Positions 49,567-59,017 of a DNA stretch of 64,000 nt are shown in pieces. A program made the translations under genes and the position numbers. The notes beneath the pieces are model-generated. The model saw only the letters and a list, made by a program, of their open reading frames with translations. It was not told the DNA's origin and did not search any database. The DNA comes from Pseudovibrio sp. M1P-2-3 (lineage in GTDB: Bacteria > Pseudomonadota > Alphaproteobacteria > Rhizobiales > Stappiaceae), in the NCBI RefSeq assembly GCF_031501865.1, contig NZ_JARRCW010000001.1, positions 1,695,001 to 1,759,000 of the forward strand, read 5' to 3'. The stretch's first letter is position 1. Every line of letters begins with the position of its first letter.

Positions 49567-50504
49567 CGGCGCAGCCTCGGGTCTATGGCCGCGTAAGCCA
49601 GATCAACCACATAGGCAACGCAGATGCCGCAGGCAACCAGAACCATCACCGCGCTTTTCACGGTGATCAGATCGCGCTGGGTGATGGCTTGAAAAATGAG
49701 GCGGCCTACGCCTGGAAGGTAGAACACGTTTTCAATGATTACAGTTCCGGCAATGAGATAGGAAAACTGAAGCCCCATAATGGTAAGCAGGGGAATTAGG
49801 GCGTTTCTGACCCCATGCCGCCACAAGGTTGCACGCTTGGAAAGACCTTTTGCCCGGGCGGTCCTGATGTAATCCTCGTGTAGCACATCGACCATGGACG
49901 AGCGCATGACGCGGGCAAGAATGGCTGCCTGCGGTAAGGCAAGGGCTATGGAGGGCAGGATCAGCGCTTTGAGTGCTGGCACAAGGCCTGCATCCCAGCC
50001 GGGAAAACCACCGGAGGGCAGCACGCGCAGCGTGATGGCAAAAATATAGACCAGCACCATGGCAAGCCAGAAGTTCGGCAGCGAAATGCCGATCTGCGCC
50101 CCTGCCATGACGGAGGTGTCCAACGCCTTGCCGCGATAACGGGCAGAAAGAACGCCGAGAGGAATAGCAATGAGAACGGACAGGATAAGCGAGACGACAG
50201 CGAGAGGCAGGCTGACAACAAGGCGGCCCAGAAGCAGTTCGGACACGGGTACCGAGTAGGTGTAACTAATGCCAAAATCGCCGTGCAACATGCCGCCGAC
50301 CCAAGAGATGTAGCGGGTGAGAAGGGGAAGATTGAGCCCCATTTGCTCGCGCAGAGCAGCCAGCGTTTCAGCGGAGGCGTTCATACCTAACATGAGCTGC
50401 GCCGGATCACCGGGGATCACCTCCAGCACCACAAACAGCACCAGACTGGCAGCAAAAAGCGTCAGGCTGAAAACAAGCAGACGGAAAAAGGCAAAAGAAA
50501 ACAT
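49563..50504 (-). CDS. Peptide ABC transporter permease (DppB type)
   Basis: A 313-residue permease: N-terminal LVLFVVLEVIPGDPAQLMLG, GDFGISYTYSVPVSELLLGR, the EAA-loop region around RTARAKGLSKRATLWRHGVRNALIP, and ENVFYLPGVGRL, all typical of DppB/OppB. It pairs with the following DppC-type permease. The start is ATG 50504. Confidence 0.92.
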   Translation of the reverse strand: MFSFAFFRLLVFSLTLFAASLVLFVVLEVIPGDPAQLMLGMNASAETLAALREQMGLNLPLLTRYISWVGGMLHGDFGISYTYSVPVSELLLGRLVVSLPLAVVSLILSVLIAIPLGVLSARYRGKALDTSVMAGAQIGISLPNFWLAMVLVYIFAITLRVLPSGGFPGWDAGLVPALKALILPSIALALPQAAILARVMRSSMVDVLHEDYIRTARAKGLSKRATLWRHGVRNALIPLLTIMGLQFSYLIAGTVIIENVFYLPGVGRLIFQAITQRDLITVKSAVMVLVACGICVAYVVDLAYAAIDPRLRR

Positions 50505-50575
50505 GGTTGTCCCGGTTTTATATCCTCAATCCCACTATAGGGGGATGAGGGCAGGGAGCCTATAGGTCATAGGAT

Positions 50576-50603
50576 AAAGGCCGGGTTTGAACCCAGCCTT
50601 TTT
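50576..50603 (-). terminator. Terminator between the binding-protein and permease genes
   Basis: On the minus strand AAAGGCTGGGTT, loop CA, AACCCGGCCTTT after the binding-protein stop at 50647. It probably makes the binding protein more abundant than the membrane parts by partial termination. Confidence 0.7.
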
Positions 50604-50646
50604 AAAATTGAACAGGTGCAGGCAACGGCCCGCACCCTGTCAACGC

Positions 50647-52152
50647 CTAGTTTTTCCAGTGAACCTGTGTCAGATCATTGGCAGGGATTGGGGAGTTTTC
50701 CCAAAGGCCTTCAAGGTTTGCATTCCAGACACCGGCTTTTGCCAGCTGGAACAGGTAGCCGTTCACCGCATCCGCTGTGATCTGCTCTTGCGCCTTGCGC
50801 AGCAGTTCGTAACGGGCGCTGGTGTCTGTTGTGGCATCCAGATCCTTCATGATCTGCTTGAATGCTTCACTGTCATAGTTGAAATAGTAGCCATTGCGGG
50901 CATAAATGCCGATGTCCATTGGCTCGGTATGGGAGACGATGGTCAGATCGTAATCACGCTCTTTGTAAACCTTGGAAAGCCACTGGGCCCACTCAACGGG
51001 AATGATTTCCAGCTCAATGCCGACTTTTTTCAAGTCAGAGGCAATCAGCTCACCGCCGCGCCGCGCATATTGTGGAGGCGGCAGCTGCAAGGTGGCCTTG
51101 AAGCCTTCAGGGTAACCTGCTTCCGCCAGCAGCGCTTTCGCCTTTTCCAGATCCAGCGGGTAGGTTGTGGTCAAGTCCACATAAGCCGGATGGTGCGGGG
51201 CAAAGTGGGTGCCGATTGGGGTGCCAAGGCCGAACATGGCGCCTTCAATCAAGGACTGTCGGTCGATTGCGTGCGCAATGGCACGGCGTACGCGCACATC
51301 CTTGAACGGACCTTTTTTGTTGTTTGTAGAAAGGATTGTTTCGCCTTCCGTTGAGCCGATGACCACTTTGAAACGTGGGTCCATTTCAAACTGGGCCATG
51401 GTCTCTGGTGCCGGATAGTTGGCAAATGCGTCCACATCACCGGACATCATAGCTGCAAAAGCAGAACTCGGGTCGGAGATGAACTTCATTGTGGCGCTTT
51501 CCAGAGCCACAGGCTCGCCCCAGTACGCTTCGTTTCTGACCAGCTTGACGTCCTGACCCTTGGTCCAGCTTTCAAACTTGAAAGGGCCGGTGCCGATAGG
51601 GTTGGTTTTGTTCTTAGCGGAGGTTTCAGGGGAGACCATGACGGCATCGCCCCAGCCCAGATTGAACAGCAGATCACCTGCAGGGCGGTTCAAGGAAACT
51701 TTTACTGTGAGCGGGTCAATCACTTCCACGCTGTCAATGGCATGAAAACGCTGCTTTTGGGCATTTACGCTGTCTTCAGCGCGGGCGCGGCCAAGGGAGA
51801 ACTTGACATCTTCCGCCGTGAACGGGGTGCCATCATGAAAACTGACGTTTTCCTGCAGGTGGAATGTGTAGACTTTGCCGTCCTCAGATACTTCCCAGGA
51901 TTTGGCTAGAGCCGGGCGAACGGAACCGTCTGGCCCGATGCGGGTGAGCCCTTCAAACACGTTGGCGTAGGTCACCTCGTCAATGGCAGCTGCAGCGCCC
52001 GCTGTCGGGTCCAGATGCGGCGGCTCCAGAACCATACCCAGATTGAGGGTGGTGTTAGCGCCAGCGGCCAGAACCGATGTTTGCGGCGCCAGCATGACGC
52101 CCACTGCCAGACTCAATCCCGTAGTTATTTTTGTAAGCTTACCCAAGCCCAT
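50647..52152 (-). CDS. Peptide/nickel-type ABC transporter substrate-binding protein
   Basis: A 501-residue periplasmic family 5 binding protein. Signal peptide MGLGKLTKITTGLSLAVGVMLA with cleavage near residues 29-30, then LEPPHLDP, FEGLTRIGPDGSVRPALAKSW, YTFHLQENVSFHDGTPFTAEDV and ADDVK-type core; the family signature lies around GPFKDVRVRRAIAHAIDRQ. It captures the transported peptide or derivative. The start is ATG 52152. It lies 45 bases after the M20 gene. Confidence 0.93.
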   Translation of the reverse strand: MGLGKLTKITTGLSLAVGVMLAPQTSVLAAGANTTLNLGMVLEPPHLDPTAGAAAAIDEVTYANVFEGLTRIGPDGSVRPALAKSWEVSEDGKVYTFHLQENVSFHDGTPFTAEDVKFSLGRARAEDSVNAQKQRFHAIDSVEVIDPLTVKVSLNRPAGDLLFNLGWGDAVMVSPETSAKNKTNPIGTGPFKFESWTKGQDVKLVRNEAYWGEPVALESATMKFISDPSSAFAAMMSGDVDAFANYPAPETMAQFEMDPRFKVVIGSTEGETILSTNNKKGPFKDVRVRRAIAHAIDRQSLIEGAMFGLGTPIGTHFAPHHPAYVDLTTTYPLDLEKAKALLAEAGYPEGFKATLQLPPPQYARRGGELIASDLKKVGIELEIIPVEWAQWLSKVYKERDYDLTIVSHTEPMDIGIYARNGYYFNYDSEAFKQIMKDLDATTDTSARYELLRKAQEQITADAVNGYLFQLAKAGVWNANLEGLWENSPIPANDLTQVHWKN

Positions 52153-52197
52153 AAAACTGTCCCCATGACTGCTTTAAAAAATTTTTCTGTATTTAAA

Positions 52198-53469
52198 TCA
52201 AATTGTACTCTGCGTCAAAGCGAGGGTAGCTTGTGCCATAACCTTCGCACTGTCCACCATATCCTCTATGACGACAAATTCATCCGGTCTGTGTGCCATT
52301 TCCAGAAGGCCCGGACCGTAGGCAATGCACTCGTGCAGGTGCCCTAGTCTGGTTACATGCTTCTGGTCATAGGTGCCGGGGGAAATAACCATTTCGGCAG
52401 GTTTAGAAAGAACGGTTTCTATACCCTGAGCAATGGCCTTGACCACAGGTGCGTCTTTTTGTGTCATTGTCGGCAGAACTTCAAGTATCTCTTTGATTGT
52501 ATACCGGAAATTTTTGCGGGTCTTAGCCAGATCTTCAAGAATATCTACAACTTCCGAGCGCACGCTCTCACTGCTTTCTTCCATAAGGAAGCGCCGGTCT
52601 AGCACTATGCGGCAGCTGTCTGGAACACACGGAGAGGGCAGCCCTGTGTGGTGCTCGCCCTGACCGCCGTGGATACTGTTGATATTCAAAGTGGAGCGAC
52701 GGGCCTGTTCGGGCACTACGGGCATTTCTGTTTGCTTTTGGGCGAGCTGTGGGTAAAGACGTTTTTCCAGCAAATCCAGAAAAGCCCCCATGTGACGCAC
52801 GGCGCAGTCCCCCAAAAACGGCATGGAACCGTGGGCGATGGAGCCGTGGGTTTCAACCTCCCCCCACCAAACGCCCCTGTGACCAAGGCAAACCCTGTCT
52901 TTGTGGAGGGGCTCGGGAATAATCACATGATCCACGCGAGGCTTTGAAAAATACCCCAGATTTGCCAGATAGGCGACGCCGCCCAGACCGCCTGATTCTT
53001 CATCAACTGTGCCGGACAACTCAACTGCTCCGTTAAAATCCGGCTGATATTCCAAAAACGCTTCCAAAGCGATGATGGAGGCGGCCAGACCACCTTTCAT
53101 GTCGCAGGCTCCGCGCCCATAGACTCGCCCGGATTGAACGGTTCCGGAAAACGGATCGAACGTCCAGCCATCTCCCGCCTCCACCACATCAATGTGGGAG
53201 TTAAAGTGAACACATGGGCCTGAAGAGCGGCCTTCGCGGCGGCACACTACATTGGTTCGCGGATAGCGATTGCTATCACCCGCAGCACCTTCACCGCGAA
53301 TGTAGCGAACATCAAATCCCCGTTTTAACAGCCTTTCTCCAATATAAAGAGCACAAGGGGTATAGGCTTCCCCCGGTGGGTTTACGGTGGGAAAGGCGAT
53401 CAGGTCCTGTGTCAGGCGAACAAGTTCGTCCCGCTTGGAATTTATGATGGAAAAAAGGGTCTCAAGCAT
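52198..53469 (-). CDS. M20-family deacylase (ArgE/DapE-like)
   Basis: A 423-residue zinc hydrolase of the ArgE/DapE/ACY1 family: FNSHIDVVEAGDGW (metal ligands), GRGACDMKGGLA, the catalytic Glu in TVDEESGGLGG, IIPEPLHK, and the C-terminal YGPGLLEMAHRPDEF. The substrate is probably an N-acylated amino acid, peptide or related compound brought in by the transporter encoded downstream; it is not the arginine-pathway copy, which lies at 44422. Start ATG 53469 (MLETLF) follows GGGGGAG; the frame extends to 53547. It is the first gene of the operon. Confidence 0.88.
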   Translation of the reverse strand: MLETLFSIINSKRDELVRLTQDLIAFPTVNPPGEAYTPCALYIGERLLKRGFDVRYIRGEGAAGDSNRYPRTNVVCRREGRSSGPCVHFNSHIDVVEAGDGWTFDPFSGTVQSGRVYGRGACDMKGGLAASIIALEAFLEYQPDFNGAVELSGTVDEESGGLGGVAYLANLGYFSKPRVDHVIIPEPLHKDRVCLGHRGVWWGEVETHGSIAHGSMPFLGDCAVRHMGAFLDLLEKRLYPQLAQKQTEMPVVPEQARRSTLNINSIHGGQGEHHTGLPSPCVPDSCRIVLDRRFLMEESSESVRSEVVDILEDLAKTRKNFRYTIKEILEVLPTMTQKDAPVVKAIAQGIETVLSKPAEMVISPGTYDQKHVTRLGHLHECIAYGPGLLEMAHRPDEFVVIEDMVDSAKVMAQATLALTQSTI

Positions 53470-53661
53470 TCCACTCCCCCTTTCAATGGACCAGAACGCA
53501 CGGCCATAGAATCTGCCGCCCCAGCAGATCGAGAAATCGTGCCCCATATTTTAACCAAAGGAAAGAGTAAGATAAATTTTCACGAATATCGTTGCCGGGG
53601 GGCGCATGGTACTGGAAGGGGACTTTTAAACGGTGCGTGATTGAGGGCTTGACCTGCGGTT

Positions 53662-55068
53662 ATGGTGAAAATTCTTCCGGCAATACTATCGGGTGGGTCT
53701 GGCTCCCGCCTTTGGCCACTCTCCCGCCGCAATTTTCCCAAGCAGTTTCTGCCGCTTTTTGAAGGGGATAGCCTTTTTCAAAAAGCGGTGAAGCGTACAT
53801 GCGGGGAGCTTTTTCTTCCCCCCCTTGTGATTAGCAATAGAAAGTACAGCGCATTTGTGGGCGAGCAAATGGAGGCGCTGTGTTTTGAGGAGTTTCATCT
53901 TATCCTTGAACCTGAGGGGCGCAACACCGCCGCTGCTGCTGCACTTTCGGTGCTTTTTACGCAAGAAAACTCTCCTGATGCACTGGTTCTGCTGCTTCCT
54001 TCCGACCATCTGATCGAGGATCAGGAGAAGTTTTACAAAGCCGTCACCGCAGCTGTCGAGCCTGCACAAAACGGGCAGATTGTGGTGTTTGGCATTAAGC
54101 CAAGCGAGCCGCACATAGGCTATGGCTATATTCAAACCTCTGGAGACGGGGCGGTGCAAACCGCTGCCCGCTTTGTTGAAAAGCCGGACCTGAAGACTGC
54201 GAAGGCGTTTGTTGAGGAGGGGCATTACCTTTGGAATGCGGGGGTGTTCTTGTTTTCTGTTGAGACCATGCACAAGGCATTCATGCGATATGCCCCTGAT
54301 ATTTGGGAGGGGGCGCAGGCAGTTTATGAGCAGTCGAGCCGAAGCACGCAAGGGATTAATTTGAATGAAGCCCGTTTTGCGAAAGTAAGAGCTCAATCTC
54401 TGGATTTTGCCATTATGGAGGCTGCGGACAATGTGAGCTGCGTGCCAATGGAAACGGGTTGGAGTGATCTGGGGTCCTGGGCATCGCTGTGGCAAGTGAG
54501 CGCGAAGACTGAAGCGGGGAATGCAGCTGTGGGCGAGGCCCGGTTTCCCTCCAGCCGCAACTGCCTTGCCTATTCCGAAGGGACGCCCGTTTATGCGCTG
54601 GGGCTGGAAGATCTTGTCATCGTGCATACCAAGGATGCTCTACTTGTGGCCTCAAAAGACAGGTGCCAGCAGGTTAAAAGCATCGTCGAGACACTGGAAT
54701 TTGAGCAAGAGGCAATTGCTCTTTGTAACGGAGGGGGGGAGCGCTGCGCCGCCACTTCCAAGGGTATTGACGGGCATATTTCACTAGGAGATGGATACCG
54801 CGTTGAGGAGAGGGTTCTGCGCTTCGGCGAAGGGAGTAAGCGGGAAACGCAAGGGCAAAGCGGGGCCCACTGGGTGGTGGTTTCGGGCATGCTCCAAGTG
54901 GACGTGGACGGGACTTCCCAGCTCATAAAGGAGAACCAGTCCGTATTTGTAGCGCCAAAGGCGAGCTACCGGTTTTTTAATGCGGGTCAGGGGGATTTAC
55001 GCGTGGTTGCCATTCACCCCGGCAACGCATTGGAGCAAGGGGGCGCTCATGTTTTTAAAGCCGGTTGA
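53662..55068 (+). CDS. manC: Mannose-1-phosphate guanylyltransferase/mannose-6-phosphate isomerase
   Basis: A 468-residue bifunctional GDP-mannose enzyme. The nucleotidyltransferase half has GGSGSRLWPLSR with PKQFLPLF, LPSDHLI, FVEKP and WNAGVFLFSVE; the C-terminal part (about 380-468) is a cupin isomerase domain (GAHWVVVSGMLQVDVDG, SYRFFNAGQGDLRVVAI). It makes GDP-mannose for capsule, lipopolysaccharide or exopolysaccharide. The start is ATG 53662, and its end overlaps manB by 20 bases. Confidence 0.93.
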   Translation: MVKILPAILSGGSGSRLWPLSRRNFPKQFLPLFEGDSLFQKAVKRTCGELFLPPLVISNRKYSAFVGEQMEALCFEEFHLILEPEGRNTAAAAALSVLFTQENSPDALVLLLPSDHLIEDQEKFYKAVTAAVEPAQNGQIVVFGIKPSEPHIGYGYIQTSGDGAVQTAARFVEKPDLKTAKAFVEEGHYLWNAGVFLFSVETMHKAFMRYAPDIWEGAQAVYEQSSRSTQGINLNEARFAKVRAQSLDFAIMEAADNVSCVPMETGWSDLGSWASLWQVSAKTEAGNAAVGEARFPSSRNCLAYSEGTPVYALGLEDLVIVHTKDALLVASKDRCQQVKSIVETLEFEQEAIALCNGGGERCAATSKGIDGHISLGDGYRVEERVLRFGEGSKRETQGQSGAHWVVVSGMLQVDVDGTSQLIKENQSVFVAPKASYRFFNAGQGDLRVVAIHPGNALEQGGAHVFKAG

Positions 55069-56536
55069 AAGTTTGAAGCCAAACTCCCTGCCCTTTGAAA
55101 CCCTGCCTCTGGTCAACCCCGCGGGCTTTCGCGAATATGATGCCCGATGGATTTATGAAAAAGAAATCAACCTCATGGGAGTGCAGGCGCTGGGCATGGG
55201 GCTTGGAACGCTCATTCATCAAATGGGCGTATCTCCTGAAGTGGTCACCGGCCACGATTATCGCCAGTACTCCAGTGGCATAAAACAGGCGCTTATCAAC
55301 GGGCTCATGTCCTCCGGCATTCAGGTGCATGATATTGGTCTTGCCTTGACGCCCATGGCGTATTTTGCCCAGTTCGATCTCGGGGTAGATTGCGTGGCAA
55401 TGGTGACAGCCTCTCATAACGAGAATGGCTGGACAGGGGTCAAGATGGGTGCTGGTCCGCCTCTCACGTTTGGGCAAGAGGAAATGGAGCGCTTGCGTGA
55501 GTTGGTGCTGTCAGCGCAGTTCGTGGCAAAGACGGGGGGCTCCTATCAGTTTCACGAGGATATTGGCGAGCGGTATCTTGCTGATCTTGTTGATCGGCCC
55601 AACATTCAAAACCCGCTAAAAGCTGTGGTCGCGTGTGGCAATGGAACAGCAGGAGCTTTTGCTCCCCATGCGCTGGAGCGGCTTGGTGTGGAAGTGGTGC
55701 GCCTTGATTGTGAGCTGGACCACGCCTTTCCCAATTACAACCCCAATCCAGAAGACCTGGAAATGCTGCGGGCAATTCAGAAGCAGGTGCTGGCGAGCGG
55801 TGCAGATGTGGGCATCGGGTTTGACGGGGACGGGGACCGCTGCGGGGTGGTGGACAATGAAGGAGAGTTTCTGTTTGCCGACAAACTGGGGGTTCTTCTG
55901 GCCCGCGACTTTTCTGCGGACCATGAAAACAGCCAGTTCGTTGTTGATGTGAAGTCCACGGGGCTATTTGCAAATGATCCGATTTTGAAAAAAAATGGTG
56001 CGCATACGCACTATTACAAAACCGGCCATTCCCACATAAAGCGCAGGGTGAACGCCTTGGGCGCTCTCGCTGGATTTGAAAAGTCCGGTCACTATTTTTT
56101 GAATACCCCCCTTGGCCGGGGGTATGACGACGGACTGCTTTCTGCGGTTATCATTTTGCAGATGATGGACAAAAACTACGGGAAAACACTTGCGGACTTG
56201 CGCCGCAGCCTTGGCAAAACATGGGGGTCTCCCACTCTGTCCGCCCAATGTGCGGATAAGGTAAAATACGATGTCATTGACCGGGTTACTCGACGTATCA
56301 AAGCCCAATCGGAACTGGGGGGCGTGGCCATTACCTCACTTACGACAATTAATGGGATACGGGTGGAAACCTGTGACGGGACATGGGGGCTTGCCAGAGC
56401 TTCCTCCAATAAGCCCGAGATCGTTGTGGTGGTGGAAAGTCCGGTCAGTGAAACGCGCATGCGGCAGATGTTTGAGGTGATGGACACTATCCTGCATGAA
56501 AATCCGGAGGTTGGCACCTACAATCAAACCTTTTAA
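55049..56536 (+). CDS. manB: Phosphomannomutase/phosphoglucomutase
   Basis: A 495-residue alpha-D-phosphohexomutase that converts mannose-6-phosphate to mannose-1-phosphate, the substrate of ManC. The phosphoserine is S122 in TASHNENGWTG, the magnesium loop is DGDGDR (about 259-264), the sugar-binding loop is GFEKSGHYFLN, and the phosphate-binding loop lies near RVETCDGTWGLARASSNKPE. The start is ATG 55049, overlapping the last 20 bases of manC, so translation is probably coupled. The open frame extends upstream to 54980. Confidence 0.93.
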   Translation: MFLKPVESLKPNSLPFETLPLVNPAGFREYDARWIYEKEINLMGVQALGMGLGTLIHQMGVSPEVVTGHDYRQYSSGIKQALINGLMSSGIQVHDIGLALTPMAYFAQFDLGVDCVAMVTASHNENGWTGVKMGAGPPLTFGQEEMERLRELVLSAQFVAKTGGSYQFHEDIGERYLADLVDRPNIQNPLKAVVACGNGTAGAFAPHALERLGVEVVRLDCELDHAFPNYNPNPEDLEMLRAIQKQVLASGADVGIGFDGDGDRCGVVDNEGEFLFADKLGVLLARDFSADHENSQFVVDVKSTGLFANDPILKKNGAHTHYYKTGHSHIKRRVNALGALAGFEKSGHYFLNTPLGRGYDDGLLSAVIILQMMDKNYGKTLADLRRSLGKTWGSPTLSAQCADKVKYDVIDRVTRRIKAQSELGGVAITSLTTINGIRVETCDGTWGLARASSNKPEIVVVVESPVSETRMRQMFEVMDTILHENPEVGTYNQTF

Positions 56537-56589
56537 AACCTAAGGGGTATTGGGGCTTTTTAGCCGAAATAACAGCTGGTTTTGGCAGT

Positions 56590-57588
56590 GTGGAGCGGGT
56601 GAGGATGCTGGCAGGCAAAGGCGGACACGGGCGAACAGGGCATCACAATGTACCCAGCCGATGGCGTATGCTTGTTGGACGGCGTGGCTTTAAACTTCAA
56701 CAGGTGTTGCCCTTAGTAATTATTGGTGCAGTGCTTTGGGAGCTTTACCCCACTGTGGTGGCATTTGACTGGAAGGGGTTTTGGCACGGGGCACAAAGCA
56801 TCTTATGGGGAGTGAAGGAACCGGCCTTTGAGGGATCTATTGAAGATACCCCACCGGATATCTTGGGGCAATTGTTTGACAGGGATGCCAACAATCAGCT
56901 TGGCCATGTGTTCTGGCCCAATATGAACCCCGCTCATATTTGTAGTTTTTTCGCGCAGGCTGGTTTTACCAATGCAGGGTGGTCTCCAGCACCCTTTCAG
57001 GACGGGGCTTTCGAATGTGCATCGGACCTTATTGTCCTTTCCAAGGAAAATAACCGGAAAACTGAGAGGGACGATATCTCATCTTCCCTGAAGGACAGTG
57101 GGGCAACTTTGTTTTTCTCGGCCAGAGGCAGTGAAGAAGGGCTAATTGATTCCCTTCGTTTTCAGCTGTACGGGTATGACCCAAGAGCGCTGGACCTTGG
57201 CTTGAAATTGATTGAGGCAACGCTTGTTGATGCGAGAGAGAAATACAACTGGCCGATGCCGGAGCGCGGCTTTTTTTCCTTGGAACAAAGGGAGCGCAAT
57301 GCCTTCAAAAGTCAGGTGCTTTCTGTTTTCTTCGTGCCGTCCTTGAGTGTAATTTCGCAAGTGGCAAACAACTCTCCACTCAAGGATGAGAAAGCCATAC
57401 AAGATACAGCCCAAAACGGCAGCGGTCTCAATATTGTCGTGAAATTCAACCACCCCCCGAGCTTTTCTGGCCCGATTTATTCTGCCGCCAGCTTTTCCAA
57501 GCCAAAGTTGACAGCCACTCACGTTTCCCACACAGACTTGGCTGGCCAAGAGCCTGAGCATCTTCTGCAAAGCCGTTTGCCCCAGTAG
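56590..57588 (+). CDS. Unrecognised signal-anchored protein
   Basis: A 332-residue protein with a basic N-terminus (RWRMLVGRRGFKLQQ), one membrane segment (VLPLVIIGAVLWELYPTVVA) and a periplasmic domain. The N-terminal extension before the segment is Gly- and His-rich. No family recognised with confidence. It starts 53 bases after manB on the same strand, so a role in polysaccharide production is likely but unproven. The start is GTG 56590; alternatives downstream include ATG 56605 (MLAGKGG). Confidence 0.65.
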   Translation: MERVRMLAGKGGHGRTGHHNVPSRWRMLVGRRGFKLQQVLPLVIIGAVLWELYPTVVAFDWKGFWHGAQSILWGVKEPAFEGSIEDTPPDILGQLFDRDANNQLGHVFWPNMNPAHICSFFAQAGFTNAGWSPAPFQDGAFECASDLIVLSKENNRKTERDDISSSLKDSGATLFFSARGSEEGLIDSLRFQLYGYDPRALDLGLKLIEATLVDAREKYNWPMPERGFFSLEQRERNAFKSQVLSVFFVPSLSVISQVANNSPLKDEKAIQDTAQNGSGLNIVVKFNHPPSFSGPIYSAASFSKPKLTATHVSHTDLAGQEPEHLLQSRLPQ

Positions 57589-57590
57589 AG

Positions 57591-57692
57591 CGTATCGCCG
57601 AAAAGTGGATACCGGTTTTTGGGTAAAGATACGCGGCTAAACAATCGGTGAAAGTAGTGAGCTGTTTCAATAAAATGGCTCACTGCTTTAGT
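57591..57692. repeat. Intergenic repeat type A, copy 3
   Basis: GAGCGTATCGCCGAAAAGTG, GATACCGGTTTTTGGGTAAA, GATACGCGGC, then the tail TGAGCTGTTTCAATAAAATGGCTCACTGCTTTAG. The core pairs with itself (GCGTATC / GATACGC), and the tail is a hairpin (TGAGC / GCTCA). It immediately follows the gene ending at 57588. The rest of 57693-57967 is without a gene. Confidence 0.7.
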
Positions 57693-57967
57693 CTTCCCAG
57701 ATTCGAAGAGAAGAGTTGAAAACCATAGGGTGGTGGGTCAGCATTCGTACCTATTCCAATCATCCACCGCTTTTTCGCTTCAATCGTTGCTACTTAAAGT
57801 TTTCAGCAAATATCTTAATAACCTAGGGTGTTAGGGTCGCCAGTTGTACTTTGCGTAAATCATGAGATCTTCCAAGTGCTTGCCCGATTGGGAAGCCTAT
57901 GATACGAGGCGCAGAATTTTATGGATATTTAAAAATTAACGATGCCACAATAATGGAGGGGGAAACC

Positions 57968-58948
57968 ATGAGTGACATATCCGGTGCTGTTTCCAAACAA
58001 TTGCCTAAAATTGCCGTGGCCATATGCACTCGGCAACGCCCTATCATGCTGCAAGAATGTATGGGCTCTGTGCTTTCACAGCTAGCGGAGCGCGGTGCGG
58101 ACGATTGCCTGTTCATTATTGAAAATGATGTTGTGCCCTCCTGCGAAGATATGGTGAAGGAGCTGGCCTCTGAATACCCTGAGGTGAAGGTGGTTTACTA
58201 CAATGAGCAGGAGCTAGGTATTCCCATGGCTCGCAATAGGGCTTTGCAGCTGGCTATGGAGAGCGGGGCAGACTGGATGGCATTTTTGGATGATGATTCC
58301 ACTCTTACACCGGGCTGGCTTTCCACAATTTCTGAGGAGATCAGCAGGCAGACCGCAGATGCCCTTCACGGACCAATTCGGCAAATGTGGCCAGCGGATA
58401 TGCCAATGTGGCTGCGCCGTGAAAAGAAAAAAACTCCCAAGACAGGCGCGAGAATTGGTGGAGCTTGCACCAATAACATACTGATCCGGCTGGACTGGCT
58501 TCGCACCCGTTCCTCAGGGTTCTGGTTCAATGCAGATATGCGCTTTTCGGGTGGCGAGGACACGGATTTTTTCCGTCGGGCGCGGCGCGAAGGCATGCGC
58601 ATTATCTGGATTAATGAGGCTGTTGTTTGTGAAAAGGTGGTTGAAGAGAGGACAAAACTTCGCTGGTTCTTTAACAGGTCCATGAAAACCTCGACAAACT
58701 CCGTTATTATTTCCTACGGAATGAGTGGGAAACGTAAGACGATCAAACGCTATATCCCTAAGGTGCCACAAAAGTTTCTCGAGGCGATCGTCTATGCACT
58801 GGCGGGTCTATTGGTTCTGCCGTTTAACCGCTTTGAGGGCATGAGAAATCTGGCGAAGTCTGTACGTACTTTGGGAAGCAGTATTGGCTATTTAAGGGGC
58901 TTGCTTCGCAAAAATCTAAATCCCTATAAAACCATCGAAGGTTATTAG
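57968..58948 (+). CDS. Family 2 glycosyltransferase
   Basis: A 326-residue GT-A-fold glycosyltransferase. The N-terminal part has KIAVAICTRQRPIMLQECM, LFIIENDV, LGIPMARNRAL and the DxD-type FLDDDSTL (about 106-113); acceptor-side residues include SGGEDTDFFRRARREG (about 198). A hydrophobic segment (FLEAIVYALAGLLVLPFN) near 280 may associate with the membrane. It transfers a sugar from a nucleotide donor; donor and acceptor unknown. Start ATG 57968 follows GGAGGGGG; the in-frame ATG at 57899 is less likely. Downstream of the GDP-mannose genes, a polysaccharide role is inferred. Confidence 0.86.
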   Translation: MSDISGAVSKQLPKIAVAICTRQRPIMLQECMGSVLSQLAERGADDCLFIIENDVVPSCEDMVKELASEYPEVKVVYYNEQELGIPMARNRALQLAMESGADWMAFLDDDSTLTPGWLSTISEEISRQTADALHGPIRQMWPADMPMWLRREKKKTPKTGARIGGACTNNILIRLDWLRTRSSGFWFNADMRFSGGEDTDFFRRARREGMRIIWINEAVVCEKVVEERTKLRWFFNRSMKTSTNSVIISYGMSGKRKTIKRYIPKVPQKFLEAIVYALAGLLVLPFNRFEGMRNLAKSVRTLGSSIGYLRGLLRKNLNPYKTIEGY

Positions 58949-59006
58949 AGTTCATTGCATGCATCTGAATTTATGCCTCATGCTCTAATTTCTTCAATTT
59001 TGGCGA
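58946..59006. repeat. Intergenic repeat type B, copy 3
   Basis: TAGAGTTCATTGCATGCATC to TGCTCTAATTTCTTCAATTT. It begins on the stop codon of the glycosyltransferase gene and matches the repeat at 5197 in both the TAGAG start and GCTCTAA-TT-CATTTT-type continuation. Confidence 0.55.
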
Positions 59007-59017
59007 TATGCAATTCA

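Noticed and set aside
53686-54627. 313-codon minus-strand frame inside manC
   Set aside because: Antisense shadow of manC, rich in Arg, Pro and His as expected from a reversed GC-rich gene.
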